From Clostridiales bacterium (GTDB lineage Bacteria; Bacillota; Clostridia; Saccharofermentanales; Saccharofermentanaceae): a DNA stretch of 64,000 nt. The stretch is taken from the NCBI GenBank assembly GCA_017451265.1, contig JAFSPU010000012.1, positions 62,001 through 126,000 on the forward strand. The letters run 5' to 3'. Of this stretch, positions 52,194 to 61,845 are shown piece by piece. A program made the position numbers and the translations under genes. Below the pieces are notes generated by a model. It made no database searches. It saw only the letters and a list, made by a program, of their open reading frames with translations, and was not told the origin of the DNA. Position 1 is the first letter of the stretch. Every line of letters starts with the position of its first letter.

Positions 52194-52553
52194 TACTGTG
52201 ACCAAAAGAATAGTATCGGCCCTGCTGATATTTTCATTGGCGTTTCCTCTCGGGTGTGCCCGCAGTTCGGGTGCACCCGATACTTATGAGGAACTGCTTT
52301 TTGATGCCGATGATGCGTATAATATGTTCAGACAGGTTGCTTCCTTAAGAGCGCAGAGCATGTTGTCGATGAAGAAGACATCAGCGTTGAAGATATCGAA
52401 GAATTCCTCGCCTCTTGTGATATAGAGAATGTAAGCAGCAGTGATATTGAACGGTATTCGGAGTTCTCATCCGAGGGCATTTATTATGTCTCATATATGC
52501 TGGATGATGAGATCGTTTTCTTAGGACAGACTCTGCCTAATGAAGGTAAATAG
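52183..52553 (+). pseudogene. Broken lipoprotein gene related to the 39107 protein
   Basis: The front part encodes a lipoprotein signal (KRIVSALLIFSLAFPLGC) and about 60 more residues. The frame is then lost near 52360 and the homology continues in another frame: EEDISVEDIEEFLASCDIEN to ERYSEFSS, then directly GIYYVSYMLDDEI to stop. Against the 39107 protein there is an internal deletion of about 50 residues as well as the frameshift. Confidence 0.8.
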
Positions 52554-52611
52554 AATAATCAAATAATCGTGATATAATCCATATATTATTTTAGGGTTAT
52601 GTTGACGACGC

Positions 52612-55449
52612 ATGAGTGAGAATAGCAGTAAAAGACAGCTTCCTAAGCCTTTGGCCTTCCTGAAGAGGGTTATTTATAAGACCTGCGGTAAAGCAAGGTG
52701 GCTGGTGCTCCTGTTGATATTGACACTCGTTCTGCCGAATCTTTTTGCAATCATGCCTTCTACAGAACGTTACTGTACCCCGTTTATGAGCGATGATTGG
52801 AATACGTACGAAATCATCCCTCTCGAAAGGGTTGTTGAGTTTGGTATCAACGATGAGGGCAATGCGATCTTTTTACTGGATAACGGTTTCGGAGAGAATA
52901 AACTGTGCGCTGTTCTTGATATAGACAGCGGGGTTCAAAGCTATGCTACCGATTCAAAATTTCTGAGAGACTCCGATGGTGAAGAAATACGTGCATATAA
53001 TTTTGCCGTTACTGATGACAATGTTATATATGCAGTTACATATGATACTACTGACAGCACATTCATAACGGAAGAACGAATAGTAAGGATCTCCGCGGAC
53101 TACAGATGCTTAGGCGACGTTTGTAAGATCGAATACCCTGTAAGTTCGAGCGGGTCAAGATTAAGCAGACTGCATTATTATGACGGTAAGGTTACTTTTG
53201 CTGTTATCGAATCAGACGGAGTAACTCTTTATTCCATCGATACGAATACATCCGGCATAACTATAAGCGATAAGTATATGAACGATTCGAACGGTACATA
53301 TACTTCATCGGTCATTCCGGTCGACGGCGGATTCCTGTTTTTAAGAAGCGACGGTAATGTATATAGAACTGTATTTGGGCAGCCGCTGGAAAATGTCATA
53401 TACACCTTCGATATCAGTTCCGAAGGACAGACAGATAATCCATATTTCACACAGGCGGTTCTTCTTGACGGAACACTTTATGTTGTTGATCAGAATCAGC
53501 CGACCAAGGTGTTTACTCTTGAAGACGGACAGATGAGAGAAGCCTTCGAGGTTAACAGCGGATCTGTAGTCAGATATCTGGATACATATGTCGATGAGAC
53601 CGGTGAAGAAGTCTTAGTTGTCTGCTGTGATAATTCTCTTCAGGTATATAAGAACGGAACGCTTACGGATAAGAATATTGTCATCAAGCCCTACAGACAT
53701 GTTGCCATGTATGTCTCATCCTTCTTAGGTAGCTTAAGTTTTGTATTTCTCACCGGACTTCTGATTAACCTTATCATCAGAAAGAAGACGCTGTTGTTCA
53801 AGCAGATCGCTTTTACCATTCCTATTCTTGTAGCCATGATAGTCGGTATAGCGTTCAATCTGTACAGTTATTTCATAAGACTTAATAATGAGAATATCGA
53901 GAAGGAAGTATCGATCATAGCTGAGCTTGGCTGTGAAGAGCTCGACGGTTACGATTTCTCCGGACTTCTTACTGTAAATGAGAATACAGGCGAAGCATAC
54001 CATCAGCTTGGCGACAGACTTATGGGTCTGACTGAAGACCGCCTGTCATGGTTAAGGGATGATTTCTATTTCTCCGTTATCTATCAGAGACCTGACGGGC
54101 AGGAGGTTGTTCTGGGAAGAAGTGACCGCATAGTTCAGCCCATGTACTGCTTGTCTGACTTGAATTATGTTAACGGGGATCAGACTGCAGGCGATGCTTA
54201 TATCGTAAATAACATTCCATTCTGGATGGCTGACAATGCCAGAAAAAACAGCATCAATGCCGTTAAGAGGATCAATGACAAGGACGGCAGCGGTAACTTC
54301 TATTTTATTGTAACTACGGAGAATAAAGGTTTCTGGGGGATAAGAAGAGACTTCATCGTGAATGCGTTCATGTACGGCTCTCTTATCTTCGTCATCATGA
54401 CATTCATCGTTACCATGAGTACTATCGGTATCACAAGATCCATCAAGAAGGCGAGGAAGACAGTCGAGAAGATCTCTGAGGGAGATCTTACTGCTCGAGT
54501 AAAATACAGATCTAACGATGAGCTCGGAGAGATCTGTACCAAGGTCAACGAGATGGGCCAGAGCCTTGAGACACTCTTTAACGAGAAGGACAAGGCTGAG
54601 AGTTTCTACTACAAGTTCGTGCCGCAGAAGTTCAAGGAGTATCTGGGCAAGGAAAACATATCTGATCTTGCTCTCGGAGACGCAAGCAGCCGCGACCTTA
54701 CGGTCCTCTTCTGTGACATCCGCTCATTCTCGATCAACTCGGAGATCATGACTGCCAAGGAGAACTTCGCTTTCGTTAACACCGTTTACGGCAAGGCGGG
54801 TCCGATCATAAGAGAGAATAACGGCTTCATCGACAAGTACATCGGCGACGCCATCATGGCGCTTTTCGAGAACGCTGACGACGCTGTTAAGGCAGGAAAC
54901 GAGCTGTACAAGGCTATCGTGCTTGACCCGAAGACAGCGGAGGAGCTAAACGTGAGCAGCATCAACATCGGTATCGGCCTGCACTCAGGCATGGCGATGG
55001 TGGGCATCGTCGGCGAGCGCGAGCGGCTTTCCGGCACCGTTATCTCCGACACGGTAAACCTGAGCTCACGTCTGGAATCACTTACCAAGCAGTTTAAGAC
55101 GGCCATGCTGATCTCGAAGGACACCCTCGACAGGATGGAGGTCACCGAAGCCGTCAGCCTCCGTTACCTGGGCATGATCCAGGTTGCAGGTGTAAACGAA
55201 GTTAAGTCTGTTTACGAGGTGCTGGACTGTCTGCCTGACGATGAGAGGCAGAAGCGCGCCGCCAACGCAGACGACTTCAAGGAGGCGATCAGGCTGTTCC
55301 ACTTAGGCCGCAGAGATGAGGCCTGCGCACAGCTTCAGAAGATCGCTGACGAGGGCAGGAACGACTACGTTTCGGACATGTACCTTAACTACATAACAGA
55401 GCTTTCTGATGAAGACAAGGCAAACGTATTCAGGTTTGTACGAAAATAA
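52612..55449 (+). CDS. Membrane class III adenylate cyclase with large sensor regions
   Basis: 945 residues. Membrane helices at about 30-48, 365-388, 397-420 and 583-606. Residues 50-362 form a beta-rich, propeller-like domain and 420-580 a second domain, both probably outside the cell. HAMP is at 605-660 and the cyclase domain at 690-870. Metal Asps (LFCDIRSF and YIGDAIMALF), the adenine-selecting Lys (GFIDKYIGD) and Asp (SDTVN), and the transition-state Asn/Arg (NLSSRLE) are present, so it should make cAMP. A helical tail follows. Ribosome binding site unclear. It sits 20 bases before the lipase-like operon. Confidence 0.9.
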   Translation: MSENSSKRQLPKPLAFLKRVIYKTCGKARWLVLLLILTLVLPNLFAIMPSTERYCTPFMSDDWNTYEIIPLERVVEFGINDEGNAIFLLDNGFGENKLCAVLDIDSGVQSYATDSKFLRDSDGEEIRAYNFAVTDDNVIYAVTYDTTDSTFITEERIVRISADYRCLGDVCKIEYPVSSSGSRLSRLHYYDGKVTFAVIESDGVTLYSIDTNTSGITISDKYMNDSNGTYTSSVIPVDGGFLFLRSDGNVYRTVFGQPLENVIYTFDISSEGQTDNPYFTQAVLLDGTLYVVDQNQPTKVFTLEDGQMREAFEVNSGSVVRYLDTYVDETGEEVLVVCCDNSLQVYKNGTLTDKNIVIKPYRHVAMYVSSFLGSLSFVFLTGLLINLIIRKKTLLFKQIAFTIPILVAMIVGIAFNLYSYFIRLNNENIEKEVSIIAELGCEELDGYDFSGLLTVNENTGEAYHQLGDRLMGLTEDRLSWLRDDFYFSVIYQRPDGQEVVLGRSDRIVQPMYCLSDLNYVNGDQTAGDAYIVNNIPFWMADNARKNSINAVKRINDKDGSGNFYFIVTTENKGFWGIRRDFIVNAFMYGSLIFVIMTFIVTMSTIGITRSIKKARKTVEKISEGDLTARVKYRSNDELGEICTKVNEMGQSLETLFNEKDKAESFYYKFVPQKFKEYLGKENISDLALGDASSRDLTVLFCDIRSFSINSEIMTAKENFAFVNTVYGKAGPIIRENNGFIDKYIGDAIMALFENADDAVKAGNELYKAIVLDPKTAEELNVSSINIGIGLHSGMAMVGIVGERERLSGTVISDTVNLSSRLESLTKQFKTAMLISKDTLDRMEVTEAVSLRYLGMIQVAGVNEVKSVYEVLDCLPDDERQKRAANADDFKEAIRLFHLGRRDEACAQLQKIADEGRNDYVSDMYLNYITELSDEDKANVFRFVRK

Positions 55450-55469
55450 CAGGTAATGGAGACGTACCT

Positions 55470-58196
55470 ATGAGGATTAGAAAGATAATGTGCTCAGTCC
55501 TTAGTGCCGCTTTACTGCTCGGCAGTTTTTCAGCGACGGTATATGCGGATGAACCGGAGGTTATAACCGGAACGTATACCTTTACTTCCGAGGAAGGCTC
55601 CAATATTCAGTTAACGGATGAATTTGTTTTCAGAGAGGATTGTTTCATGCAGTCTTCTTTTATCGGGTGTGCACATCTTGCCGCGCTCTCGGCTCAGGCT
55701 GCGATGGCGTCTTCCACCCGCTTCGGTGATGATGTGGATCCTTATCAGCGGGATCCTTCCAACGGTGCAGCAAATATTCTGGCCATGTTGACCTCCATGG
55801 GTTTTACGGATGTAGAGGCAAATGGATGGTATACCACAGAAGCTGAGCCGAATTCCTTGGCTGTAGCGATTGGAACGAGGACTCTGACCGTTGATGGACA
55901 TGAATATACGCTCCTTGCGATCATTCCCAGAAGCGTTAACTACAGGCAGGAATGGGCAGGCAACATTGATTTGGAAACGGGTAATATTCATGAAGGTTTC
56001 CTCGAAGCGCGAGATGAGTGTCTCCGGTTTACAAAACAGTATATTCAGAATCACAACATCACCGGTGACCTCAAGGTATGGATCGCCGGACACAGCCGCG
56101 GCGGTGCCGTTTCCAACCTTCTCGGAGGCTTCCTGGCAGGCGGCGGAATCGGATATTTCGGCGGGCAGGTAAGCATCACTCCCGAAGATATTTACTGCTA
56201 TACTTTTGCGACACCGCGCCCTATCAGAACCGGTGTTACCACTTCTGTTGCATTAAGTGTTGCGGGTGCAAGAGGCGGCACGTATTCTGCCGACACACCC
56301 GGCGATGCGTATGTCTATCCTGAGGATACGGCAATAGATCCGACAGGAGCGGAGTTTACAGGCATACGTAATTATCCGCTCGAGTGGGATCTTATCCCCT
56401 TTCTGCCGCTAGCCGACTGGGGTTACACCTACTACGGAAATGTATATTCCTTCGATAACGTAAGTGAGGATCAGATGCTTGCCGAGTTGCAGTCGATAAG
56501 CCCGTATGTTTATAACTATTATGTCAGCGGCAAGTCTGCATATGATTTCCACGAGAAGACATTCGATCTTGCATCGATGTCTCTTGTTGATATCGGTGAA
56601 GGCGGAACTGATGCGGCCATCGCATATTTAAGATCCAGAGTAAGCGGATTAATGACATTGGCTCCTGACAGCGATGCATTTATCAACAGCGGAATGCAGA
56701 CAGTATTGGCCGGTCTGGCAGGAATCTACGGCATGATGAGTCCGATGTTCAAGACTCAGGAAGGCCTTGTCGGCAAGCTCGCCCAGCCGCTTGTATTCTG
56801 TTATCTCGCGTATGCATCAGAGCAGCTGATCAACGAAGGACGCGCTGCGAACGAACAGGAAGGTATCGCGATCGCGATCACCGAGCTTTTGGAATTCTTC
56901 CTCGGCAAAGACATCGACTATACTACATACACGGTAGATGAGTTTATTGTTGATCTGGCTTCCTTTGTAAGAGACAACAAGGATTCAGAGCTTGTTCATA
57001 AGATGGTCAGTATGATCACGACAGCCGTACCTGAAACATATCAACCCATTATCCGCGGGTATCTGGGATCTTTCTATCCCGGATATGATGACACGACACC
57101 TCTGGGAGATGTTGTCGTTGCATATCTTTGTGCATGTGTCGACGGAGCAGATCCCGCTTCGGCGGCTTACAGTGACGACAACAATAAGACGGGTGAAGGC
57201 GTAAGAAAACACAGTCTGTACATGATCGCGAGCCTGATGCCTATGCTCGTTCCTGCGCTTCAGCCTGTTGTCGATGCCATCGGATACGATGATTCGCATA
57301 CGCTTGACGGAAGCGGAACTTTCTCGGGATTTGCTTATGCCGTTATCAAGTATCTGGGCGGCGACAGCTATACGGATATTCAGACCGTGGCTGATCAGAG
57401 GCTCGGCGATGCCCTGACAACGGTTTTTAACGATATGCTTACCGCTATGGACGGCATCTATCCTCAGGCTTACATCGATGATTGCCGTACGCATACCGAT
57501 GCTGTTGTCGCGAATGTACATGAATTAAGAACTGTCATTATGACTATCCTGCTTTATAACGGAGGAAGCTTTGATACCGAGGCTAATATCAGAAATCTGT
57601 GCACTGCTGCGGGCAATGCCGGAATGATCGCGAGCACGCATTACGATGAGACGTATATCGCTTATGCCAAGGCAGCCGCACGTATGGAGCCCGATCACGG
57701 AGGCTCATCGGAGCAGGTCATTATCTATAACATGATCGCAGGCAGAGATGTCGCATGGACCGGAAGCGGAACGATCAGTTTCACTGCTGAGAGAAATATC
57801 GAGCCCGAGACAACATATGATCACTTCACAGCGGTTGTGGTAGATGAGACTCTGGTCGATCCTTCGATGTACACCACCTCGAGAGGAAGCATAAATGTGA
57901 CCTTAAGCGAGGAGTTCCTGCAGTCTTTGCCTGAAGGCAGACATCTCATAAGAATTCAGTTTAATGACCCGGGCTGCGCGGAGGCATATTTCTATACCGC
58001 CAATGTAGTTGCGCAGGCTCAGACCGACGGCACGGCGGGTGACGCGGCTACAGGAGAAGCAGTAACGGGAGATACCTCCATTGCTTCGACAGGTGAGCAG
58101 ATTGATTACACCTCTATGGCGGTTGTTTTCCTGATGTTCACCGCAAGTGCTGTATGTCTGTACCTGTCACTTAGGAAGCGCAGGGAAGCACAATGA
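55470..58196 (+). CDS. Secreted, membrane-anchored lipase-like protein
   Basis: 908 residues: signal peptide 1-26 (to VYADEP), a Mbeg1/lipase class 3-like alpha/beta hydrolase domain with the nucleophile elbow AGHSRGGA near residue 207, a long helical middle region, a beta-sandwich near 770-850 and a C-terminal membrane helix followed by RKRREAQ. The serine hydrolase would act outside the membrane; lipid or ester substrate unknown. Its stop overlaps the next gene by 4 bases. Confidence 0.82.
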   Translation: MRIRKIMCSVLSAALLLGSFSATVYADEPEVITGTYTFTSEEGSNIQLTDEFVFREDCFMQSSFIGCAHLAALSAQAAMASSTRFGDDVDPYQRDPSNGAANILAMLTSMGFTDVEANGWYTTEAEPNSLAVAIGTRTLTVDGHEYTLLAIIPRSVNYRQEWAGNIDLETGNIHEGFLEARDECLRFTKQYIQNHNITGDLKVWIAGHSRGGAVSNLLGGFLAGGGIGYFGGQVSITPEDIYCYTFATPRPIRTGVTTSVALSVAGARGGTYSADTPGDAYVYPEDTAIDPTGAEFTGIRNYPLEWDLIPFLPLADWGYTYYGNVYSFDNVSEDQMLAELQSISPYVYNYYVSGKSAYDFHEKTFDLASMSLVDIGEGGTDAAIAYLRSRVSGLMTLAPDSDAFINSGMQTVLAGLAGIYGMMSPMFKTQEGLVGKLAQPLVFCYLAYASEQLINEGRAANEQEGIAIAITELLEFFLGKDIDYTTYTVDEFIVDLASFVRDNKDSELVHKMVSMITTAVPETYQPIIRGYLGSFYPGYDDTTPLGDVVVAYLCACVDGADPASAAYSDDNNKTGEGVRKHSLYMIASLMPMLVPALQPVVDAIGYDDSHTLDGSGTFSGFAYAVIKYLGGDSYTDIQTVADQRLGDALTTVFNDMLTAMDGIYPQAYIDDCRTHTDAVVANVHELRTVIMTILLYNGGSFDTEANIRNLCTAAGNAGMIASTHYDETYIAYAKAAARMEPDHGGSSEQVIIYNMIAGRDVAWTGSGTISFTAERNIEPETTYDHFTAVVVDETLVDPSMYTTSRGSINVTLSEEFLQSLPEGRHLIRIQFNDPGCAEAYFYTANVVAQAQTDGTAGDAATGEAVTGDTSIASTGEQIDYTSMAVVFLMFTASAVCLYLSLRKRREAQ

Positions 58197-58699
58197 TATC
58201 TGAACAAACGAAAGCCGATATAAGGAAATATCGTAAAAATATGGAGATCGGTGGGGCCACGCTCATCATCATGGGAGTGTGGTCCGTGCTTCGTTTTATA
58301 ATCACTTTTCTTCTGGGAACCGCCGATATTGCTGAGATGCTTGAGACAAGTGCCGAAGATTTTGAAAGTTATAAATGGATCTATATCTGCATGATAGTAT
58401 TGATCTATACAGTCTTCTTCTTTATCTATTACCGTGCTGGTGTCAATTCGATAAGGTTTGCCCGCGGAAGATCAGGCAGCAAAAGGCATCTTGTGCCGGT
58501 GACTGTTATTTTGATACTCACTGTGCTGTGTGTTCCGCTGTATTTTGCATCGGGATTCAGTGTTGAAAACATTGATACTGTAATAGCATCCCTGGCTATC
58601 GATCTGACCACGTGCTTTATTCTGGCAGATATAATCTATTGCTCCGTAAGGCTTGATAATATCCGTAAGGAAACGCAAGTAAACATCACGGAGTTATAA
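58193..58699 (+). CDS. Membrane protein, function unknown
   Basis: 168 residues with four membrane helices (about 20-42, 62-82, 100-120, 128-150) and charged ends. No family recognised. Coupled by ATGA to the lipase-like gene and 2 bases from the DUF6765 gene. Confidence 0.75.
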   Translation: MISEQTKADIRKYRKNMEIGGATLIIMGVWSVLRFIITFLLGTADIAEMLETSAEDFESYKWIYICMIVLIYTVFFFIYYRAGVNSIRFARGRSGSKRHLVPVTVILILTVLCVPLYFASGFSVENIDTVIASLAIDLTTCFILADIIYCSVRLDNIRKETQVNITEL

Positions 58700-58701
58700 A
58701 T

Positions 58702-59820
58702 ATGCAGGAAGATTTTCACTACTACGCCACATACTGCGCGGCCTTTCTTGCAGGATACTCTCACAAGGAGAGTCATGATATCGCATACAGTGCGCAGTTT
58801 GTCGACCTTTGTTCTGCGACTTTGCTCACCAAGATCCATGCTCCGGTAAAGGCTGCGACTACCATGCTTCAGCTTGAGATGATGGATGCGAGGACTGATA
58901 TCATCGGGTTACAGCATATCACGAGAATCTGGTCATCCTTCCACTTCCTTCCGCGTGACCTTTACGCGTCGAAAAGCAGACGCACCAAGCGGTACATGAA
59001 TAAGTACAGGCTGATCTGCGGGCCGAACGGCGATCTGGTTGTGAAGACGGTCGAACTTGCGCGGGGCAGGAGCCTTCAGCATGTCGGGATTGCCATGCAT
59101 GTGCTGGCAGATACGTGGGCTCACAGTAATTTCGCGGGCACGCCTTCGCTTGTAATCAATAACACCGACAGCGATTTCTTTGAACTGATCAATAAGGACG
59201 GTGATGAGGGATCGCGAAGAGTTAAGTTCAGACACAATCCGGGCGCGCCGGATGATATAGATAAAGGTCTATATACCAACAGTCTGTTTCAGAGCAATGA
59301 GAATTCCATCATGAACCTCGGGCACGGAAGAGCAGGACATTTCCCTGATTATTCGTTCGCGAAGTACAGATATGTGCCGGCTTGGGGAGAGTATTACGAG
59401 ATCGTCAAGGACAACCCCTCGGATTACATTAAGGCGTTCACACAGATGGTGTATGCCATGAAGTGTTTAAGGGGAGAGGAGCATTTTGAGAAGGACATGT
59501 ACGATGCCGAAGTGCTTGAGAGGTATTCGGACAGACTGAATGAGATCATCCGTAAAAGGCAGCTTATCGCCAGCGCCGACTGGAAGGCATTTGGTGAGGA
59601 ATTGTCCGGTGAGAGCATTCCTGATTTTGACGTTGATGAGTATCAGGATGAGTACATTAATGCTTCCAGGGAAGAGAAGGACAGGACTTTCCTGGGAAAG
59701 TTCATTAAGGGTGCCGAGGCGCACAAGGGCATGGTAACGGAAGAGATAAGCAGGTCCGGCAACAAGCTCGCAGGCTTTTCTAAGATGAAAATCGCAAGAA
59801 AGGCGGGTGCGGAATCATGA
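58702..59820 (+). CDS. DUF6765-type protein, possibly phospholipase C-like
   Basis: 372 residues, no signal. The N-terminal QEDFHYYATYCAAFLAGYS and a central QHVGIAMHVLADTWAHSNF give His/Asp residues spaced as in the zinc-dependent phospholipase C / S1-P1 nuclease superfamily (HxxxDxxxH). From this I infer a metal-dependent hydrolase fold; the reaction is unproven. Couples to the next gene by an ATGA overlap. Confidence 0.78.
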   Translation: MQEDFHYYATYCAAFLAGYSHKESHDIAYSAQFVDLCSATLLTKIHAPVKAATTMLQLEMMDARTDIIGLQHITRIWSSFHFLPRDLYASKSRRTKRYMNKYRLICGPNGDLVVKTVELARGRSLQHVGIAMHVLADTWAHSNFAGTPSLVINNTDSDFFELINKDGDEGSRRVKFRHNPGAPDDIDKGLYTNSLFQSNENSIMNLGHGRAGHFPDYSFAKYRYVPAWGEYYEIVKDNPSDYIKAFTQMVYAMKCLRGEEHFEKDMYDAEVLERYSDRLNEIIRKRQLIASADWKAFGEELSGESIPDFDVDEYQDEYINASREEKDRTFLGKFIKGAEAHKGMVTEEISRSGNKLAGFSKMKIARKAGAES

Positions 59821-60350
59821 CGAAGCTAAAACGGTTTAACAGCGTGATCGCGGGGCTTGTGATGATCATCGTTGCCCTTATCATGATGGTGTTCCCGGAG
59901 GACTCATATATATTCATCCTGCTGTTCCTTGGTATGGGATTTCTTATCTCGGGCATAGGTACTCTCTATTACTATTTCTCACTTGCGGTGTTCATGACCG
60001 GCGGCAAACGGATCCTGTATAAGGGGGTGTTGTTGACGGACTTCGCGGTCATGACACTGTCTCTTTCCAATGTACCGAAGGTGTATATCCTGCTGTATCT
60101 GGCGGCTATACATATGTTCTCAGGTGTGGTGGAAATTTTGCGCGCGAATGAGACTCGTCAGAGCGGATCGAAGCACTTTAAGCTCAAGCTTACGCACGGT
60201 ATTCTCAATGTGCTGATCGCGGTGTGCTGTATAATATTCATCAGAAATACGAATGCGGCGGTCATCATCTACAGCATCGGTCTTGTTAATTCCGGTGTCA
60301 TCCGCATAGCGACGGCATTCAGGCGATCGACGTTCGTGTATATCCAGTGA
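59817..60350 (+). CDS. HdeD/DUF308-like membrane protein
   Basis: 177 residues with six short membrane helices in three pairs (for example VIAGLVMIIVALIMMVFPED and LLYLAAIHMFSGVVEILRA), typical of the DUF308/HdeD fold, whose role is uncertain. Last gene of the cyclase-lipase run. After it (60351-60446) a GTTGCAC/GTGCAAC inverted repeat is present without a T run. Confidence 0.78.
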   Translation: MTKLKRFNSVIAGLVMIIVALIMMVFPEDSYIFILLFLGMGFLISGIGTLYYYFSLAVFMTGGKRILYKGVLLTDFAVMTLSLSNVPKVYILLYLAAIHMFSGVVEILRANETRQSGSKHFKLKLTHGILNVLIAVCCIIFIRNTNAAVIIYSIGLVNSGVIRIATAFRRSTFVYIQ

Positions 60351-60452
60351 CGGCGCGTTGCACCTTTTCGCGATTTCTGAGAAATAGTGCAACAGGGACG
60401 GTATCCGATTTGATAACATATGTAAAAAGCTGATTCTCTAGGAGTAATGGAA

Positions 60453-60914
60453 GTGAATATCAGACAAGCAACTGAAAGTGATTTCGAATCAGTAAAGAGG
60501 ATCACGCAGGAGACGATACATGCGGTGTACCCGAAGTATTATCCTGCGGGCGCGGTCAGGTTTTTCTCGGAGCATCACGCGGATGAGAAGATAATACGCG
60601 ACATCAATGCGGGTATCGTGTATGTAGTAGTTACTGACGATGGTGTTCTCGCGGGTACGGTTACGCTCACTGATAATGAAGTGGACAGACTTTTCGTGCT
60701 GCCGGAGTTTCAGGGTAAGGGGTACGGCAGAGCGCTGCTGGACTTTGCTGAGGCGAGGATATCCGAGAAGTATGATGTCATTATCCTGCACGCGTCCCTT
60801 CCGGCGAAAAACATCTACCTTAAGCGCGGTTTCCGCGAGGTTGATTATCTTAAGATCGACACGGGCTACGGCGATTTCCTGTGCGCAGATGTTATGGAGA
60901 AGAAAGCAAAGTGA
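60453..60914 (+). CDS. GNAT acetyltransferase
   Basis: 153 residues. NIRQATESDFESVKRITQ is the usual start and FVLPEFQGKGYGRALLDFAE the acetyl-CoA loop. The GTG at 60453 is preferred over the ATG at 60447 because AGGAG then lies 8 rather than 2 bases upstream. First of three adjacent GNATs with overlapping ends. Acceptor unknown. Confidence 0.87.
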   Translation: MNIRQATESDFESVKRITQETIHAVYPKYYPAGAVRFFSEHHADEKIIRDINAGIVYVVVTDDGVLAGTVTLTDNEVDRLFVLPEFQGKGYGRALLDFAEARISEKYDVIILHASLPAKNIYLKRGFREVDYLKIDTGYGDFLCADVMEKKAK

Positions 60915-61402
60915 ATATGAACCAAGTATTTGAATCGGAAAGAATACTCTTCATCGAGCCGACGCTGGATCTGGTGCCGGAGTATCTTGTTATGGTCAAC
61001 GATATCGAGAATGTGGCGAAGTACATAAGCGACCGCCGCGAGCCGTATGCGGAACAGGAAGAGATCGAGTATATGAAGGAGAAGATCGCAGGTCCCGACA
61101 TAATGTTCTCGATGATAGAGAAGGAGACGCGTAAGTTTATCGGCAACACGTCGTTCTTTAATATTAACGGCGACGAGGCCGAGTGGGGCATAGTCATGAC
61201 GGCTTCCATGCAGAATAAAGGCTACGGCACGGAAGCGCTGAAGCGAATGATTGAATACGGCTTTAATGAGGGCGGATTCAGGCGGATCTACTTAAGCGTG
61301 TATGTCGATAATCCTCGCGCGATCCATGTCTATGAGCAGTGTGGGTTCAAAGAGTACGACAGGACTGATGTTGATGTGTTTATGGAGATGATTAAGCCAT
61401 GA
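60911..61402 (+). CDS. GNAT acetyltransferase, RimJ/RimL type
   Basis: 163 residues from a GTG that overlaps the previous stop (GTGA); an ATG at 60917 (MNQVFESERI) is equally possible. Acetyl-CoA loop ASMQNKGYGTEALKRM and the C-terminal DNPRAIHVYEQCGFKEYD are intact. Acceptor unknown. Overlaps the next GNAT by 4 bases. Confidence 0.87.
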   Translation: MNMNQVFESERILFIEPTLDLVPEYLVMVNDIENVAKYISDRREPYAEQEEIEYMKEKIAGPDIMFSMIEKETRKFIGNTSFFNINGDEAEWGIVMTASMQNKGYGTEALKRMIEYGFNEGGFRRIYLSVYVDNPRAIHVYEQCGFKEYDRTDVDVFMEMIKP

Positions 61403-61833
61403 TAAGAGAAGCGAACAGGGACGATCTGAATGCACTGCTTGAGCTGTATCTGTACCTTCATGAGGACAGCATACCGGATCAGTCCGAGCACTTGAGCGGG
61501 ACGTGGGAGCAGATAATAAATGACCCGAACCACCATCTCATCGTGAATGAGGTCGACGGTAAGATCGTGTCTTCCTGCGTGTGCGTGATCATACCTAACC
61601 TGACGCGTAATGTCCGTCCCTATGCTTTCATTGAGAATGTGGTGACGCATAAGGACTACAGGTGCAGGGGGCTTGCGCAGGAGTGCCTGAACTTTGCGCG
61701 TGAGATCGCACTTAAAGAGAACTGCTACAAGATGATGCTGCTGACGGGCTCGAAAGATCCGAATACCTTGCGTTTCTACGAGAAGGTGGGGTATAACAGT
61801 TCTGATAAGACCGCTTTTATTCAGTGGCTTTGA
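61399..61833 (+). CDS. GNAT acetyltransferase
   Basis: 144 residues; acetyl-CoA loop HKDYRCRGLAQECLNFA and C-terminal MLLTGSKDPNTLRFYEKVGY. The same C-terminus survives as a remnant at 43467-43565. Coupled to the previous GNAT by ATGA. Confidence 0.9.
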   Translation: MIREANRDDLNALLELYLYLHEDSIPDQSEHLSGTWEQIINDPNHHLIVNEVDGKIVSSCVCVIIPNLTRNVRPYAFIENVVTHKDYRCRGLAQECLNFAREIALKENCYKMMLLTGSKDPNTLRFYEKVGYNSSDKTAFIQWL

Positions 61834-61845
61834 TTGGAGGTTACT

